A stretch of DNA of 64,000 bases from contig NZ_VINQ01000003.1 in the NCBI RefSeq assembly GCF_008369105.1, positions 271,001 to 335,000 on the forward strand. Direction: 5' to 3'. Both the position numbers and the translations under genes were made by a program. Below are positions 36,902-46,462 of the stretch, piece after piece; position 1 is the stretch's first letter, and every line of letters begins with the position of its first letter. This DNA is from Aquicoccus porphyridii. Its GTDB lineage: Bacteria; Pseudomonadota; Alphaproteobacteria; Rhodobacterales; Rhodobacteraceae. A model generated the notes under the pieces. It saw only the letters and a list, made by a program, of their open reading frames with translations. It did no database searches and was not told where the DNA came from.

Positions 36902-37558
36902 ATGCCACTTGCAGATATTCAAACCCGCATCGCCAAAGCCGAGGCCGCAGCCAACCGCGCCCCCGGCTCGGTCAATCTCATCGCCGTCTCCAAGGTGCAG
37001 CCCGATGAACGGGTCCGCGCCGTCCTCAGCGAGGGCCACCGCCTCTTCGGCGAAAACCGCGTGCAGGAAGCCGCGGGCAAATGGCCCGCATTCCGCGACG
37101 CGTTCGAGGGCGTCAAGGTCCACCTGATCGGCCCCCTGCAAACCAACAAGACGCGCCAGGCCTTCGAGTTGTTCGAGGCGATCCATTCCGTCGACCGCCC
37201 CAAGCTGGCCAAGACCATCGCCCGCATCGCGCAGGAAGAGGGGCGCTGCCCCGATCTCTTCATCCAGATCAACACCGGGGAAGAGCCGCAAAAGGCGGGC
37301 GTGCTACCCACTGACGCGGACGCTTTCATCAAGGATTGCCTGGCGATGGACCTCCCGGTTCAGGGCCTGATGTGCATCCCCCCCGTGGACGAGGAACCCA
37401 GCCTGCATTTCGCCCTGCTGGCCAGGATCGCCGCCCGCAACGGCCTCACCGGTCTCTCGATGGGGATGAGCGACGATTTCGAAACCGCCATCGCACTGGG
37501 CGCCACCCACATTCGCGTCGGCTCGGCGATTTTCGGGGAACGGGTCACGGGCGCGTAG
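36902..37558 (+). CDS. yggS: YggS/PLPBP-family pyridoxal phosphate-binding protein
   Basis: PLP-binding protein of 218 residues, with the PLP lysine in LIAVSKVQP near residue 31 and the family stretches GENRVQE and HLIGPLQTNK. The C-terminal GLSMGMSDDFETAIALGATHIRVGSAIFGER holds the phosphate contacts. It is a PLP homeostasis protein without enzyme activity. Its ATG lies 45 bases after the porin terminator. Confidence 0.93.
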   Translation: MPLADIQTRIAKAEAAANRAPGSVNLIAVSKVQPDERVRAVLSEGHRLFGENRVQEAAGKWPAFRDAFEGVKVHLIGPLQTNKTRQAFELFEAIHSVDRPKLAKTIARIAQEEGRCPDLFIQINTGEEPQKAGVLPTDADAFIKDCLAMDLPVQGLMCIPPVDEEPSLHFALLARIAARNGLTGLSMGMSDDFETAIALGATHIRVGSAIFGERVTGA

Positions 37559-37647
37559 GGCGGGCTTCAACGCAGCACGACCAAGCTTGACCCCGAACTC
37601 GTGGTCGGAATACTATTTCAATAGTTTTTTCGCAAAAGGAATTCCCA

Positions 37648-38037
37648 ATGAAACCGTTCTTCATTGCCGCAGGATTCGCCTTTGTGGCCAGCACCGCAGT
37701 GGCCGAAATGACACTTGGTTTCCAATGGGGCGATATCCCGCGCTGCACTACCGGTCGGCCGAATACCGTTGCCAACCCCGAATTCGTTCTTGGGGGCGTG
37801 CCACAAGGCACCAACCGGATCGTGTTCAAGCTCAAGGATCTCGATGTGCCGAACTACAATCACGGCGGCGGCACGTTGAAGGTTCAGATGTCGGGCAGCG
37901 GTCGAATCCCCTCTGGGGTGTTCAAATACAAAAGCCCCTGCCCACCCTCGGGCCGCCACACCTATGAATGGACTGCAACAGCGAAAAAGGGCAACCAGAC
38001 CCTCGCGACCGCAAAGGCCGCGCGGCAATATCCCTAA
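37648..38037 (+). CDS. Small secreted protein with PEBP/YbhB-like motifs
   Basis: Exported protein of 129 residues with a signal peptide ending near STAVAE (about 19). The mature part resembles a shortened PEBP/YbhB fold: FKLKDLDVPNYNHGGG, then SPCPPSGRHTYEWTATA, which matches the ligand-pocket HG and PP-G-H-Y positions. It is smaller than typical YbhB (about 160). Two cysteines, in PRCTTGR and SPCPP, may form a disulfide. GGA lies 7 bases before the ATG. The ligand is unknown. Confidence 0.65.
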   Translation: MKPFFIAAGFAFVASTAVAEMTLGFQWGDIPRCTTGRPNTVANPEFVLGGVPQGTNRIVFKLKDLDVPNYNHGGGTLKVQMSGSGRIPSGVFKYKSPCPPSGRHTYEWTATAKKGNQTLATAKAARQYP

Positions 38038-38219
38038 CGAGCCTCAACTCACCGGTCATTGCCGAAAACCGGGGTCTTTAACCGGATCTCAACCAATCTG
38101 AACAAATCCTTGCGCGCGCCCGGTTAACCCCGCGAAACCCGTCACGCCCGGCAGCCGGGGAACAGCCGGGAGTCATACGCAAATCACCCCCCCGATTCGG
38201 GCCGCGTTAATCATCGGCG

Positions 38220-38714
38220 TCAATCCGCCAACGCCTCCGGCACGATCACCCGTGTTCCCGGCTCCACGCGGCTCGCAATCCACATGAGGTTCGCCCGCGA
38301 AAAGGCGATGCAACCCGCCGTCGGATACCCCGGGCCCCGCCATTGATGCAGGAAGATGGCCGAGCCTTTCCCGGTTTCCGCCACGGGGTAATTCCAGTTT
38401 GTTATCAATATGATATCGTAAAGCGGATCACTGCGCCGCAACCGCTCGTGGCTGTGCGGATAGGGCGCGCGCACCAACTGGTTATACGCCGCGTCGCCGC
38501 TCGCATCCGACCACAGATCACCAACCCGGATGGGCTCCGCCCATGGCGCGGGGCGCATCACACGGTCCGGCCGATAGAGCATCCCGACGATGCGATGCAC
38601 CCCCGTGGGCGTCGCCCCGTCACCCTCGCGCTTATCCGTGCAAATCCCGCCAACACCCTGAGAACACGGGATAAATCTTCCCATAAACCGAAGCCCGCGC
38701 CGGGTCAGCACCAT
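38220..38714 (-). CDS. L,D-transpeptidase (YkuD family)
   Basis: Cell-wall enzyme of 164 residues. The YkuD catalytic region is visible as FLHQWRGPGYPTAGCIAFSRANL: the His and the nucleophilic Cys are kept in the order of this family. It would form 3-3 cross-links or attach proteins to peptidoglycan. No clear Sec signal peptide is seen. ATG 38714 is used; a TTG at 38729 would give a TTGA overlap with the ribA stop. It lies directly behind ribA. Confidence 0.83.
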   Translation of the reverse strand: MVLTRRGLRFMGRFIPCSQGVGGICTDKREGDGATPTGVHRIVGMLYRPDRVMRPAPWAEPIRVGDLWSDASGDAAYNQLVRAPYPHSHERLRRSDPLYDIILITNWNYPVAETGKGSAIFLHQWRGPGYPTAGCIAFSRANLMWIASRVEPGTRVIVPEALAD

Positions 38715-38725
38715 ATCCGCAGGGC

Positions 38726-39817
38726 TCAAAACAGGTGCCCTGATTTCAACGCCTTGGTCGCCAGGTAGGCCCGGTTATGCACGTTCTCACCGACCTTGAG
38801 CGGCACCCGCTCGGTCACCGTGATCCCGTTGGCCTGCATCATGTCGATCTTGCGCGGGTTGTTGGTCAGTAACCTGACCGACGAAAAACCCATTGATTTC
38901 AGGATTGTAGACCCGATACGGAAATCCCGCTCATCATCCTCGAACCCCAGCCGGTGATTAGCCTCGACCGTGTCAAACCCCTGATCCTGAAGGCTATAGG
39001 CCCGCATCTTGTTGGCCAGCCCGATCCCCCGCCCCTCCTGGTTGAGGTAAAGCAGGACCCCTTCCCCCTCTGCCCCCATCTGCGCCAGCGCACCGCGCAA
39101 TTGCGGTCCGCAATCGCATTTCAAAGAGCCCAGAACATCGCCCGTGAAACAGGCCGAATGGAGCCGCGCCAACACCGGCGCATCGCGAGAAGGTCGCCCG
39201 ATTTCAATGGCATAGTGCTCTTCCCCGCCATCCTCGGGGCGGTAAATATGCAGCCGTCCTGCCCCCGCCGCCTCCATCGGAAGCCGCGCCGCCACGACCG
39301 GATGCAGATCGCTCACCTGCTCCAGAACCGGCCCCGCAAGCGCCGCCTGAACCACCGTCAGGCTGTTGGCCAGCGCGAACGCCGCCGCATCCTGCAGGTC
39401 AAGCACCACCGCCGACGGCAAGAGCTGCGCCGTCTTCACCAGCCGGATCGCCAGCCGATGCATCCCCGCATCCCCCTCCCGCGCGGACAACAGCGGCCCC
39501 TTCATCGGTGTCTTGAGATCATCCGCCGGATCGGCCACCGCCAGCACCCAATCGAGCCGCGCATCCGGCGGCAACACGATCCGCGCCAGATCACCGTCAT
39601 AGGCCCGCGCCTTCAACGTCTCGGCCCGCCGCGCGGTAATTGCCAGAACCGGTACGCCTCCCAACACCCGCAGGTCCGCCAGCCTCTGCGCGTCCATCGT
39701 CTCCGCCGCCAGCACCAGCACCGCCGCCTTTGCATCGGCGATCACGACCGGCACACCCATTCGCAGATCGGCGCGGGCACGGGCCAATGTTTCAATGATG
39801 TCAGGTGCAAAGCTCAT
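38726..39817 (-). CDS. ribA: GTP cyclohydrolase II with an extra N-terminal domain
   Basis: Riboflavin-pathway enzyme of 363 residues. The C-terminal half (about 160-363) is GTP cyclohydrolase II. Zinc cysteines lie in [19 protein letters not shown], the [11 protein letters not shown] loop follows, and the end holds [12 protein letters not shown]. The N-terminal 150 residues are not a standard DHBP synthase; they read like a degraded RibB-type or unknown domain ([25 protein letters not shown]). It makes 2,5-diamino-6-ribosylamino-pyrimidinone phosphate from GTP. The ATG at 39817 has AAGGAA upstream; longer starts at 39856 and 39871 lack it. Confidence 0.9.
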   Translation of the reverse strand: MSFAPDIIETLARARADLRMGVPVVIADAKAAVLVLAAETMDAQRLADLRVLGGVPVLAITARRAETLKARAYDGDLARIVLPPDARLDWVLAVADPADDLKTPMKGPLLSAREGDAGMHRLAIRLVKTAQLLPSAVVLDLQDAAAFALANSLTVVQAALAGPVLEQVSDLHPVVAARLPMEAAGAGRLHIYRPEDGGEEHYAIEIGRPSRDAPVLARLHSACFTGDVLGSLKCDCGPQLRGALAQMGAEGEGVLLYLNQEGRGIGLANKMRAYSLQDQGFDTVEANHRLGFEDDERDFRIGSTILKSMGFSSVRLLTNNPRKIDMMQANGITVTERVPLKVGENVHNRAYLATKALKSGHLF

Positions 39818-39973
39818 GTCCGGTTCCTTTTCCCGCTCCGATCTAAGGGAATCCATCACAATATGAAACATTTGCGCACGTGATTACACGTCGACGTGAG
39901 AGAATTGCAGCATACCTTGTTCAATGCCATTTCCTGCCTCATGTCTTGATCATACGAACGAGGAGGCCAAACC

Positions 39974-40660
39974 ATGGCACAGCTCAAGAAAATTCTACTG
40001 GTCGATGACGACGACGATCTGCGCGAAGCGCTTAGCGAACAATTGATCATGACCGAGGATTTCGACGTTTTCGAAGCCGCGAACGGCAGCGATGCGATCC
40101 GCAAGAGCCGCGAGGGCATATTCGATCTCGTGATTCTCGATGTCGGACTGCCCGATACCGACGGGCGCGAGTTATGCCGCGTCATGCGCAAACAGGGCGT
40201 CAAGGCCCCCGTGATCATGCTCACCGGCCATGACAGCGACGCCGACACCATCCTCGGCCTCGACGCAGGCGCCAACGACTATGTCAGCAAACCGTTCAAG
40301 TTTCCGGTTCTTCTGGCCCGTATCCGCGCCCAGTTGCGCCAGCACGAACAATCCGAAGACGCGGTTTTCCAGCTCGGGCCATACACGTTCAAACCGGCGA
40401 TGAAGATGCTGATCACCGAAGATGATCGCAAGATTCGGCTGACCGAGAAAGAAACCAATATATTGAAATACCTGTATCGTTCCGCCGAAGGCGTGGTTGC
40501 ACGCGACATTCTGCTGCACGAAGTCTGGGGCTACAATGCGGGTGTCACGACCCACACGCTCGAAACCCATATCTATCGCTTGCGGCAGAAAATCGAACCT
40601 GATCCGTCGAACGCCCGCCTTCTGGTAACCGAAGCCGGCGGGTATCGACTGGTTGCTTAA
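39974..40660 (+). CDS. OmpR-family response regulator, orphan
   Basis: Two-component response regulator of 228 residues. The receiver domain has acidic residues 11-13, phospho-acceptor Asp56 (VILDVGLPDTDG), Thr84 and Lys106 (SKPF). A winged-helix DNA-binding domain spans about 130-228 (RLTEKETNILKYLYR, ETHIYRLRQKIE). AGGAGG precedes the ATG. No histidine kinase gene adjoins it, so its sensor is elsewhere. Confidence 0.92.
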   Translation: MAQLKKILLVDDDDDLREALSEQLIMTEDFDVFEAANGSDAIRKSREGIFDLVILDVGLPDTDGRELCRVMRKQGVKAPVIMLTGHDSDADTILGLDAGANDYVSKPFKFPVLLARIRAQLRQHEQSEDAVFQLGPYTFKPAMKMLITEDDRKIRLTEKETNILKYLYRSAEGVVARDILLHEVWGYNAGVTTHTLETHIYRLRQKIEPDPSNARLLVTEAGGYRLVA

Positions 40661-40796
40661 ATGCCACAGGTTGAGTGGTCGTATGGAATACCCGACTTAT
40701 TTGAGCCAGATCAAAGTTGTATCTTGAACTTGTAAATACGGTTTACCCATCCCGTTGCATGTGCGGGTTATCACATGCACCTCCCTGTTGGACTGG

Positions 40797-40822
40797 CCCG
40801 GGTCACGACCCGGGTCTTTTTT
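40797..40822 (+). terminator. Intrinsic terminator after the response regulator gene
   Basis: Stem CCCGGGT/ACCCGGG around a CACG loop, followed by TCTTTTTT, 137 bases after the response-regulator stop. The rest of the 336-base spacer (40661-40996) shows no gene. Confidence 0.85.
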
Positions 40823-40996
40823 CATCAAGGTGTCGCGACCACATGCCAAGACAGGGATAAGCCAAAACGCTCATGGGTTTTGAGCAACCTGCTTTCAGCG
40901 TCCGGTTCCGATATTGCCGCTACCGGAAAATCAGTTCTGGTCACTCTTTCATGCCCGCGATAGCCTGCACCCCACGAACGACAGGAGACGCGGAAC

Positions 40997-41785
40997 ATGG
41001 CCTTTACCCTTGCGACATGGAACATCAACTCGATCCGTTTGCGCGAACCGATCGTGCGCAAGCTGCTTGAGGAAGAGGCCCCCGACATTCTCTGCCTTCA
41101 GGAATGCAAAAGCCCGGTCGAGAAGATCCCACTCGATGGGTTTCGCGCGCTGGGCTATGGCCACATGATTGCCCGTGGCCAAAAGGGATATAACGGTGTG
41201 GCCATCCTCTCGCGCCTGCCGATCGAAGACGTGGGAGACAAGGATTTCGCCGCGCTCGGCCATGCCCGCCACGTTGCCGGGCGGCTGGAAAACGGCGTGA
41301 CCATCCATAATTTCTATGTCCCCGCCGGTGGCGACATTCCCGACCGCGAGAAGAACCTGAAATTCGGCCAGAAGCTCGACTACCTGACCGAGATGCGCGA
41401 CTGGTTCCACTCCGACCGCCCGGAAAAATCCATTCTGGTCGGGGATTTGAACATCGCCCCGCGCGAAGACGACGTCTGGAGCCACAAGCAGTTGCTCAAG
41501 GTCGTCTCCCACACCCCCATCGAGGTCGAACACCTGGCCGACACGCAGGATGCCGGGAAATGGGTCGACATCACGCGAAAGGATATCCCCGAGGGGAACC
41601 TCTATTCATGGTGGTCCTACCGCGCCCGGGACTGGGATGCGGCCGACAAGGGGCGCAGGCTCGATCATGTCTGGACCACGCCCGACATCTCGAACGCGGG
41701 CCATTCGTCGCGCATCCTGCGTGCCGCCCGCGGTTGGGAAAAACCATCTGATCATGCGCCTGTTTTTGCCACGTTCGATCTCTGA
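40997..41785 (+). CDS. xthA: Exodeoxyribonuclease III
   Basis: DNA-repair nuclease of 262 residues of the Xth/APE1 family. Motifs run LATWNINSIRLR near the N-terminus, LCLQECKS with the metal-binding Glu, NFYVPAGGD, LVGDLNIAPRE, and the final SDHAPV His. It acts on abasic sites and as a 3'-5' exonuclease. GGAG stands a few bases before the ATG. Confidence 0.93.
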   Translation: MAFTLATWNINSIRLREPIVRKLLEEEAPDILCLQECKSPVEKIPLDGFRALGYGHMIARGQKGYNGVAILSRLPIEDVGDKDFAALGHARHVAGRLENGVTIHNFYVPAGGDIPDREKNLKFGQKLDYLTEMRDWFHSDRPEKSILVGDLNIAPREDDVWSHKQLLKVVSHTPIEVEHLADTQDAGKWVDITRKDIPEGNLYSWWSYRARDWDAADKGRRLDHVWTTPDISNAGHSSRILRAARGWEKPSDHAPVFATFDL

Positions 41786-41889
41786 ACCCCGGTACGACAG
41801 GCCCAACCGGCAAATGCGCATGCGGGCCTTGCAACACAGGCGCAGATACATCATCTAACGGGCAACCCCGAACCCGGAGGACTGCCGTC

Positions 41890-42801
41890 ATGGAAATTGA
41901 TCTCACCAAATCCGCCAACGCCGCCGAACTCGTCTTTGACGTGACCGAGGCCGACTTCATGGAAAAGGTCATCGAGGCCAGCAAGGAGGTGCCGGTGATC
42001 GTCGATTTCTGGGCGCCATGGTGCGGCCCGTGCAAGACGCTTGGCCCGGCGTTGGAAGAGGCCGTGAACAAGGCCCGCGGCGCCGTGAAAATGGCCAAGG
42101 TCAATATCGACGAGAACCAGATGATCGCAGGTCAGCTTCGGATTCAGTCGATCCCCACCGTCTATGCCTTCTGGAACGGCCAGCCGGTCGACGGATTTCA
42201 GGGCGCCGTGCCGCCCTCGGAAATCCAGAGCTTCATCGACCGCGTGGTCAAGGCCGCGGGCGGTGACGCGTCGGGCGGTCTCGACGAGGCGGTGACCGCC
42301 GCCGAGGACATGCTCGCCGAAGGCGCGGCCGTTGACGCTGCCCAGACCTTCGCCGCCATCCTGCAAGAGGATCCGCAAAACGCCGCCGCCTATGGCGGGC
42401 TTGCTCGCGCGCATATCGCCATGGAGGATCTCGATCAGGCCGAGGCGATTCTCAATGGCGCCCCCATCGAGATTTCGAAGAAACCCGAGCTCGAGGCTGC
42501 GCATGCCCAGCTTGACCTCGCACGGCAGGCCACCAATGCCGGCCCCGTGGACGAGTTGAAAGCCCAGGTCGAGGCCGATCCCGACGATCACCAGGCGCGA
42601 CTCGATCTCGCACAGGCCCTGCATGCCAAGGGCGAGGTGCAAGAGGCCGTGGATCAACTGCTCGAATTGTTCCGCCGTGACCGCGAATGGAACGATGGCG
42701 CCGCCAAGCAATTGCTGTTCACCATCTTCGAGGCACTCCCGCCCCAGGACCCGATCGCACTCAACGGTCGGCGCAGGCTGAGTTCGATGATCTTTGTGTG
42801 A
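41890..42801 (+). CDS. Thioredoxin-TPR protein (YbbN/CnoX-like) with CGPC site
   Basis: Cytoplasmic protein of 303 residues. A thioredoxin fold occupies about 15-125, with an active site CGPC at Cys45-Cys48, where the E. coli YbbN/CnoX has SQHC. A TPR-like helical part follows (about 130-303; ALLEGAAVDAAQTF- and NDGAAKQLLFTIFEALPPQDP-type repeats). CnoX holdase is a chlorine-stress chaperone linked to GroEL. The intact CGPC suggests true redox activity here. It is followed by the Lon-N protein gene. Confidence 0.88.
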   Translation: MEIDLTKSANAAELVFDVTEADFMEKVIEASKEVPVIVDFWAPWCGPCKTLGPALEEAVNKARGAVKMAKVNIDENQMIAGQLRIQSIPTVYAFWNGQPVDGFQGAVPPSEIQSFIDRVVKAAGGDASGGLDEAVTAAEDMLAEGAAVDAAQTFAAILQEDPQNAAAYGGLARAHIAMEDLDQAEAILNGAPIEISKKPELEAAHAQLDLARQATNAGPVDELKAQVEADPDDHQARLDLAQALHAKGEVQEAVDQLLELFRRDREWNDGAAKQLLFTIFEALPPQDPIALNGRRRLSSMIFV

Positions 42802-42828
42802 TCGGGCCTGCCGCGTTATGATACCGGC

Positions 42829-43473
42829 ATGAACCCCGATATGGACCTGCCCCGGACAATTCCGGTTTTTCCGCTCACCGGCGCGTTGCTCTTGCCACGC
42901 GCTCGGCTGCCCTTGCATGTGTTCGAGCCGCGTTACCTTGCCATGCTCGATGATGCGCTCAAGACGCCCGAGCGGCTGATCGGAATGATCCAGCCAAACG
43001 AGGTTCCGGGTCGTGACGGCCTGACCCTGATGACGATCGGCTGCGCGGGCCGGATCACGCAATTCTCGGAAACCGAGGATGGGCGCTACATGATCACGCT
43101 CTCGGGCATCTCGCGCTTTCGCATCCAGAGCGAGGTCGAGGGCTTCACGCCCTATCGCCGCGCAAATGTCAGTTGGGAAGGCTTTGAACGCGACCGTGGC
43201 GGCGCTGACCACGATCCGGAGTTTGACCGCGCGGGCTTCTTCCGCTTGCTGGGTCGTTATTTTCAGGCCCGCGGGCTTGATACCGACTGGAACACACTCA
43301 AAGACGCCGATGACGAGCTCCTGATCAACTCGCTCTCGATGCTTCTTGAATTCGAACCCGAGGACAAACAGGCCCTGCTCGAAGCACCTTCTCTCTCGAC
43401 CCGGCGCGAAACTCTTGTCACACTGATCGAATATGCGCTTCACGGCGGCGACGGCGAGGATCTGATGCAATGA
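42829..43473 (+). CDS. Lon N-terminal-domain protein
   Basis: Protein of 214 residues consisting of a Lon substrate-binding (LON) domain without ATPase or protease parts: [35 protein letters not shown] starts the domain, then ERLIGMIQP and [29 protein letters not shown]. The function of the stand-alone form is not known. Its stop overlaps the next start as ATGA. Confidence 0.9.
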   Translation: MNPDMDLPRTIPVFPLTGALLLPRARLPLHVFEPRYLAMLDDALKTPERLIGMIQPNEVPGRDGLTLMTIGCAGRITQFSETEDGRYMITLSGISRFRIQSEVEGFTPYRRANVSWEGFERDRGGADHDPEFDRAGFFRLLGRYFQARGLDTDWNTLKDADDELLINSLSMLLEFEPEDKQALLEAPSLSTRRETLVTLIEYALHGGDGEDLMQ

Positions 43474-43661
43474 CCGACATGCCGAAAACCGACTTTGACC
43501 GGCATATGCTCGAATCCCTGGTCTGTCCGCGCACCCAGGGGCGGCTCGACTACGATGTCGAGCGGCAGGAACTGATCAGCAAATCCGCCGGTCTCGCCTA
43601 TCCGATCCGCGACGGCATCCCCGTGATGCTGATCGACGAAGCGCGCGTGATCGAACCATAG
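43470..43661 (+). CDS. Trm112/YcaR-family small protein
   Basis: Protein of 63 residues in the UPF0434/Trm112 family. [17 protein letters not shown] and the [19 protein letters not shown] stretch are conserved. Only one of the usual zinc cysteines is obvious (VCP), as in many proteobacterial members. In eukaryotes Trm112 activates methyltransferases; the bacterial role is unclear. It overlaps the Lon-N gene by 4 bases. Confidence 0.87.
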   Translation: MTDMPKTDFDRHMLESLVCPRTQGRLDYDVERQELISKSAGLAYPIRDGIPVMLIDEARVIEP

Positions 43662-43679
43662 CGCGCAAACGCTTCGGTA

Positions 43680-44891
43680 TCACCGCATCAATTCCGGCAA
43701 TTCACCGGTCAGCCCGGCCGCCTCGCGCAGGAAACCGCGGCGCAGGCCCGGCATGGCGTTCACCACCCCCATGCCCAGATCACGCGCCGTGCGCAAAACC
43801 GGGTTGTCGTTGGAAAAAAGCTTGTTGGTCAGGTCCGTCGCCATGGCCAGCGTCGCCACGTCGAACCGGCGCCACTCCTGATAGCGGTCGAGCACGAGAG
43901 GAGACGTAAAATCCTCACCCCGCCGCGCGGCCTGTCCCAGAACATCCACCAGCGCCCCCACATCACGCAGCCCAGCATTGAGCCCCTGCCCGGCAATCGG
44001 ATGCATCCCATGCGCCGCATCGCCGATGAGCGCCAACCGCTCGTCCACGAACCGGTTGGCAATGGTCAGCTTCAGAGGATAGGCAAAACGCTTGCCCTTG
44101 AGGCGGATCTGCCCAAGGAAATCGCCGAAACGCGGCCGCAGGACATCAAGATAATCCTTGTCGGACAAGGCGTTGATCGCCGCTGCGCTGTCATGTGTCT
44201 CGGACCAAACGATGGACGACACGTTGCCCGGCAACGGCAGGATCGCCAATGGCCCCGGCGGCATGAAAAACTGGTGTGCGATGCCGTGATGCGGCTTTTC
44301 ATGTCCAATCGCGCAGACCAGCGCGGTCTGCCCATAGTCCCAACCGGTCCGCCGGATTCCCGCGCGCTGCGCCGTGCCCGACTCGCGCCCGTCGCACCCA
44401 ACCAGCAACCGCCCGCGCAGAATCTGCCCGCTTTCCAGCCGCAAACTCACGCCGCTCGCATCCACCTCTTGTGCGATGACGCGGTCCTGAACCTGATGAA
44501 TTCCGGGCTCTTCGTTCATCGTATCGAGAAAGGCCCGCCTCAGATAGCGATCTTCGAGCATGTGGCCCATCGGCCCTTCTTCGATCTCGGCCGAGTCGAA
44601 ATGCAGGAAAAACGGTGCAGGCCCTTCGCCCGCACGCCCGTCACTGGCCTTGATCTCGTGCATCGGCTGGCTGTGCCCGGCCACCCGGTCCCAGATGCCT
44701 ATCCGCGTCAGAAGCCGCTGCGACGCCAACGCCAGCGCATAGGCCCGCCCGTCGAATGCCGCGTTCTTGCGCACCGTCTCGGGCAGGGCGTCGACCACCG
44801 TCACGCTGAAACCCTTGCGGGCCAGCGCCAGTGCCAGCGCCGGACCATTGAGTCCGCCACCGACGATCAAGATATCCCGTGTCTCTTCCAT
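43680..44891 (-). CDS. UbiH/VisC-family FAD-dependent hydroxylase
   Basis: FAD monooxygenase of 403 residues. It shows the dinucleotide fold ILIVGGGLNGPALALALA near the N-terminus, the DGRESGTAQRAG motif, and GDAAHGMHPIAGQGLNAGLRD near residue 285. These mark ubiquinone-biosynthesis hydroxylases (UbiH, UbiF, UbiI). Which ring position it hydroxylates cannot be read. Start choice among ATGs at 44891, 44909 and 44927 is uncertain; 44891 gives the usual family N-terminus. Confidence 0.88.
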   Translation of the reverse strand: MEETRDILIVGGGLNGPALALALARKGFSVTVVDALPETVRKNAAFDGRAYALALASQRLLTRIGIWDRVAGHSQPMHEIKASDGRAGEGPAPFFLHFDSAEIEEGPMGHMLEDRYLRRAFLDTMNEEPGIHQVQDRVIAQEVDASGVSLRLESGQILRGRLLVGCDGRESGTAQRAGIRRTGWDYGQTALVCAIGHEKPHHGIAHQFFMPPGPLAILPLPGNVSSIVWSETHDSAAAINALSDKDYLDVLRPRFGDFLGQIRLKGKRFAYPLKLTIANRFVDERLALIGDAAHGMHPIAGQGLNAGLRDVGALVDVLGQAARRGEDFTSPLVLDRYQEWRRFDVATLAMATDLTNKLFSNDNPVLRTARDLGMGVVNAMPGLRRGFLREAAGLTGELPELMR

Positions 44892-45014
44892 GCCCCTAAA
44901 TGTGGTCATTCGCTCGGGATTGTCCATGGCACAGATCGCCGCTAGCGTGGGTCCATGTCGCGAGGGCGGATGCCTCCGGCGGGAGTATTTCAGGCAAGAT
45001 GAAGGACGGGCAGG

Positions 45015-46343
45015 ATGAAAGACTGGTTGTGGATGAGCATGGGCGATCTGGGGCGCGGCATCGAGGCGGGCGAGATCGACCCTATCGCCCTCACCGAAAC
45101 CTATCTTTCGGCCATCAAGGCCCATGAACACCGCGACCGCATCTATGCACGCCTGACCGAAAGCCGCGCCATGGCCGAGGCCGAGGCGGCATCGAAGCGG
45201 GCCAGGGCCGGGCAACGCCGCGGCCCTCTCGACGGTGTGCCGGTCAGTTGGAAAGACCTGTTCGACACCGCCGGGGTCGCGACCGAGGCCGGATCGGCCC
45301 TGCTCGAAGGGCGGGTGCCGGACGAGGACGCGTGGGTTCTCAAGAACGCGACGCTGGCCGGGACGGTCTGCCTTGGCAAGACGCATATGTCAGAACTGGC
45401 CTTCTCGGGCCTCGGTCTCAACCCCGTCACCGCCACCCCACCGAACGTGAACGATCCCGAGGCGGTGCCCGGCGGGTCGTCCTCGGGCGCGGCGGCGTCG
45501 GTCGCCTTCGGCCTCGCGCCCTGCGGGATCGGGTCGGACACCGGCGGATCGGTGCGTATCCCAAGTGCCTGGAACGACCTTGTCGGGCTCAAGACCACGG
45601 CCGGACGGATTTCAATCAAAGGGGTCGTGCCGCTTTGCGCCAAGTTCGACACGATCGGACCGCTGGCCCGGTCGGTCGAGGATTGTGCGCTCATGCTGGC
45701 CGCGATGGAGGGCGGAAACCCCGCAGACCTCACCGGGGCGCGCATTCGGGGCGCGCGGATCGGCGTATTGCAGACCGTCGCGCTCGACGATGTGCGCGAT
45801 GCACCAATGGCGGCCTATCGCGACGTCATGGAACGGCTGGCCGATGCCGGTGCCGTACTTGAACCGTTCGAAGCACCCGAAGTCACCCGCGCCATGGCAC
45901 AATCCGCCATCACCTTCACCTCCGAAGCCTGGGGAACCTGGGGCGACCTGATCGAAACCGCACCGGACACGATGTTTCCGCAGATACTCGAACGGTTCCG
46001 TTCGGGGCGCGATCATGCCGCCGCCGATTATGTCCGGGCATGGCACATAGTCGACGCCGCACGCGCCGAATGGGCCACCCGTGTTGCAGGGTATGACGCG
46101 GTCATCATCCCATCGGCCCCCAATCTGCCCCCCGAGGTCGACCGTTTGCTGAGCGATCACGACTATTACGTGACCGAGAACCTGCTGACCCTGCGCAATA
46201 CCCGCATCGGCAACATGCTCGGGCTGTCGGCCGTGACCCTGCCCACGGGCACGCCCTCCTGTGGCGTGATCCTGATGGGCAAGGCCTTTGGAGAAGAGGC
46301 GCTTTTGCGCGTGGCCGCCGGGGCCGAGGCGGCGTTGGCCTAA
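45015..46343 (+). CDS. Amidase-signature family hydrolase
   Basis: Enzyme of 442 residues with the amidase signature: Lys80 in VSWKDLFDT, cis-Ser155 in GGSSSGAAAS and nucleophile Ser179 in SDTGGSVRIPS. It hydrolyses a C-N bond of an amide or urea derivative, or acts as an amidotransferase subunit. It is not the LivF-linked amidase and belongs to a different branch. It is divergent from the UbiH-type gene; substrate unknown. Confidence 0.88.
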   Translation: MKDWLWMSMGDLGRGIEAGEIDPIALTETYLSAIKAHEHRDRIYARLTESRAMAEAEAASKRARAGQRRGPLDGVPVSWKDLFDTAGVATEAGSALLEGRVPDEDAWVLKNATLAGTVCLGKTHMSELAFSGLGLNPVTATPPNVNDPEAVPGGSSSGAAASVAFGLAPCGIGSDTGGSVRIPSAWNDLVGLKTTAGRISIKGVVPLCAKFDTIGPLARSVEDCALMLAAMEGGNPADLTGARIRGARIGVLQTVALDDVRDAPMAAYRDVMERLADAGAVLEPFEAPEVTRAMAQSAITFTSEAWGTWGDLIETAPDTMFPQILERFRSGRDHAAADYVRAWHIVDAARAEWATRVAGYDAVIIPSAPNLPPEVDRLLSDHDYYVTENLLTLRNTRIGNMLGLSAVTLPTGTPSCGVILMGKAFGEEALLRVAAGAEAALA

Positions 46344-46462
46344 ATGCCACAACCGCCTGTGCCAACGCGCGAATTTCTGGACGTGGCCGCGCCGCTTGGG
46401 TAACATGATCCCAAACGGGGCGTTCATGACCCCGGCCCTGAGGCAGAAAAAGCAGTAAACCC

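Noticed and set aside
41851-43470. Long minus-strand open frame of 539 codons
   Set aside because: Antisense to the YbbN-like and Lon-N genes; no domain in the product.
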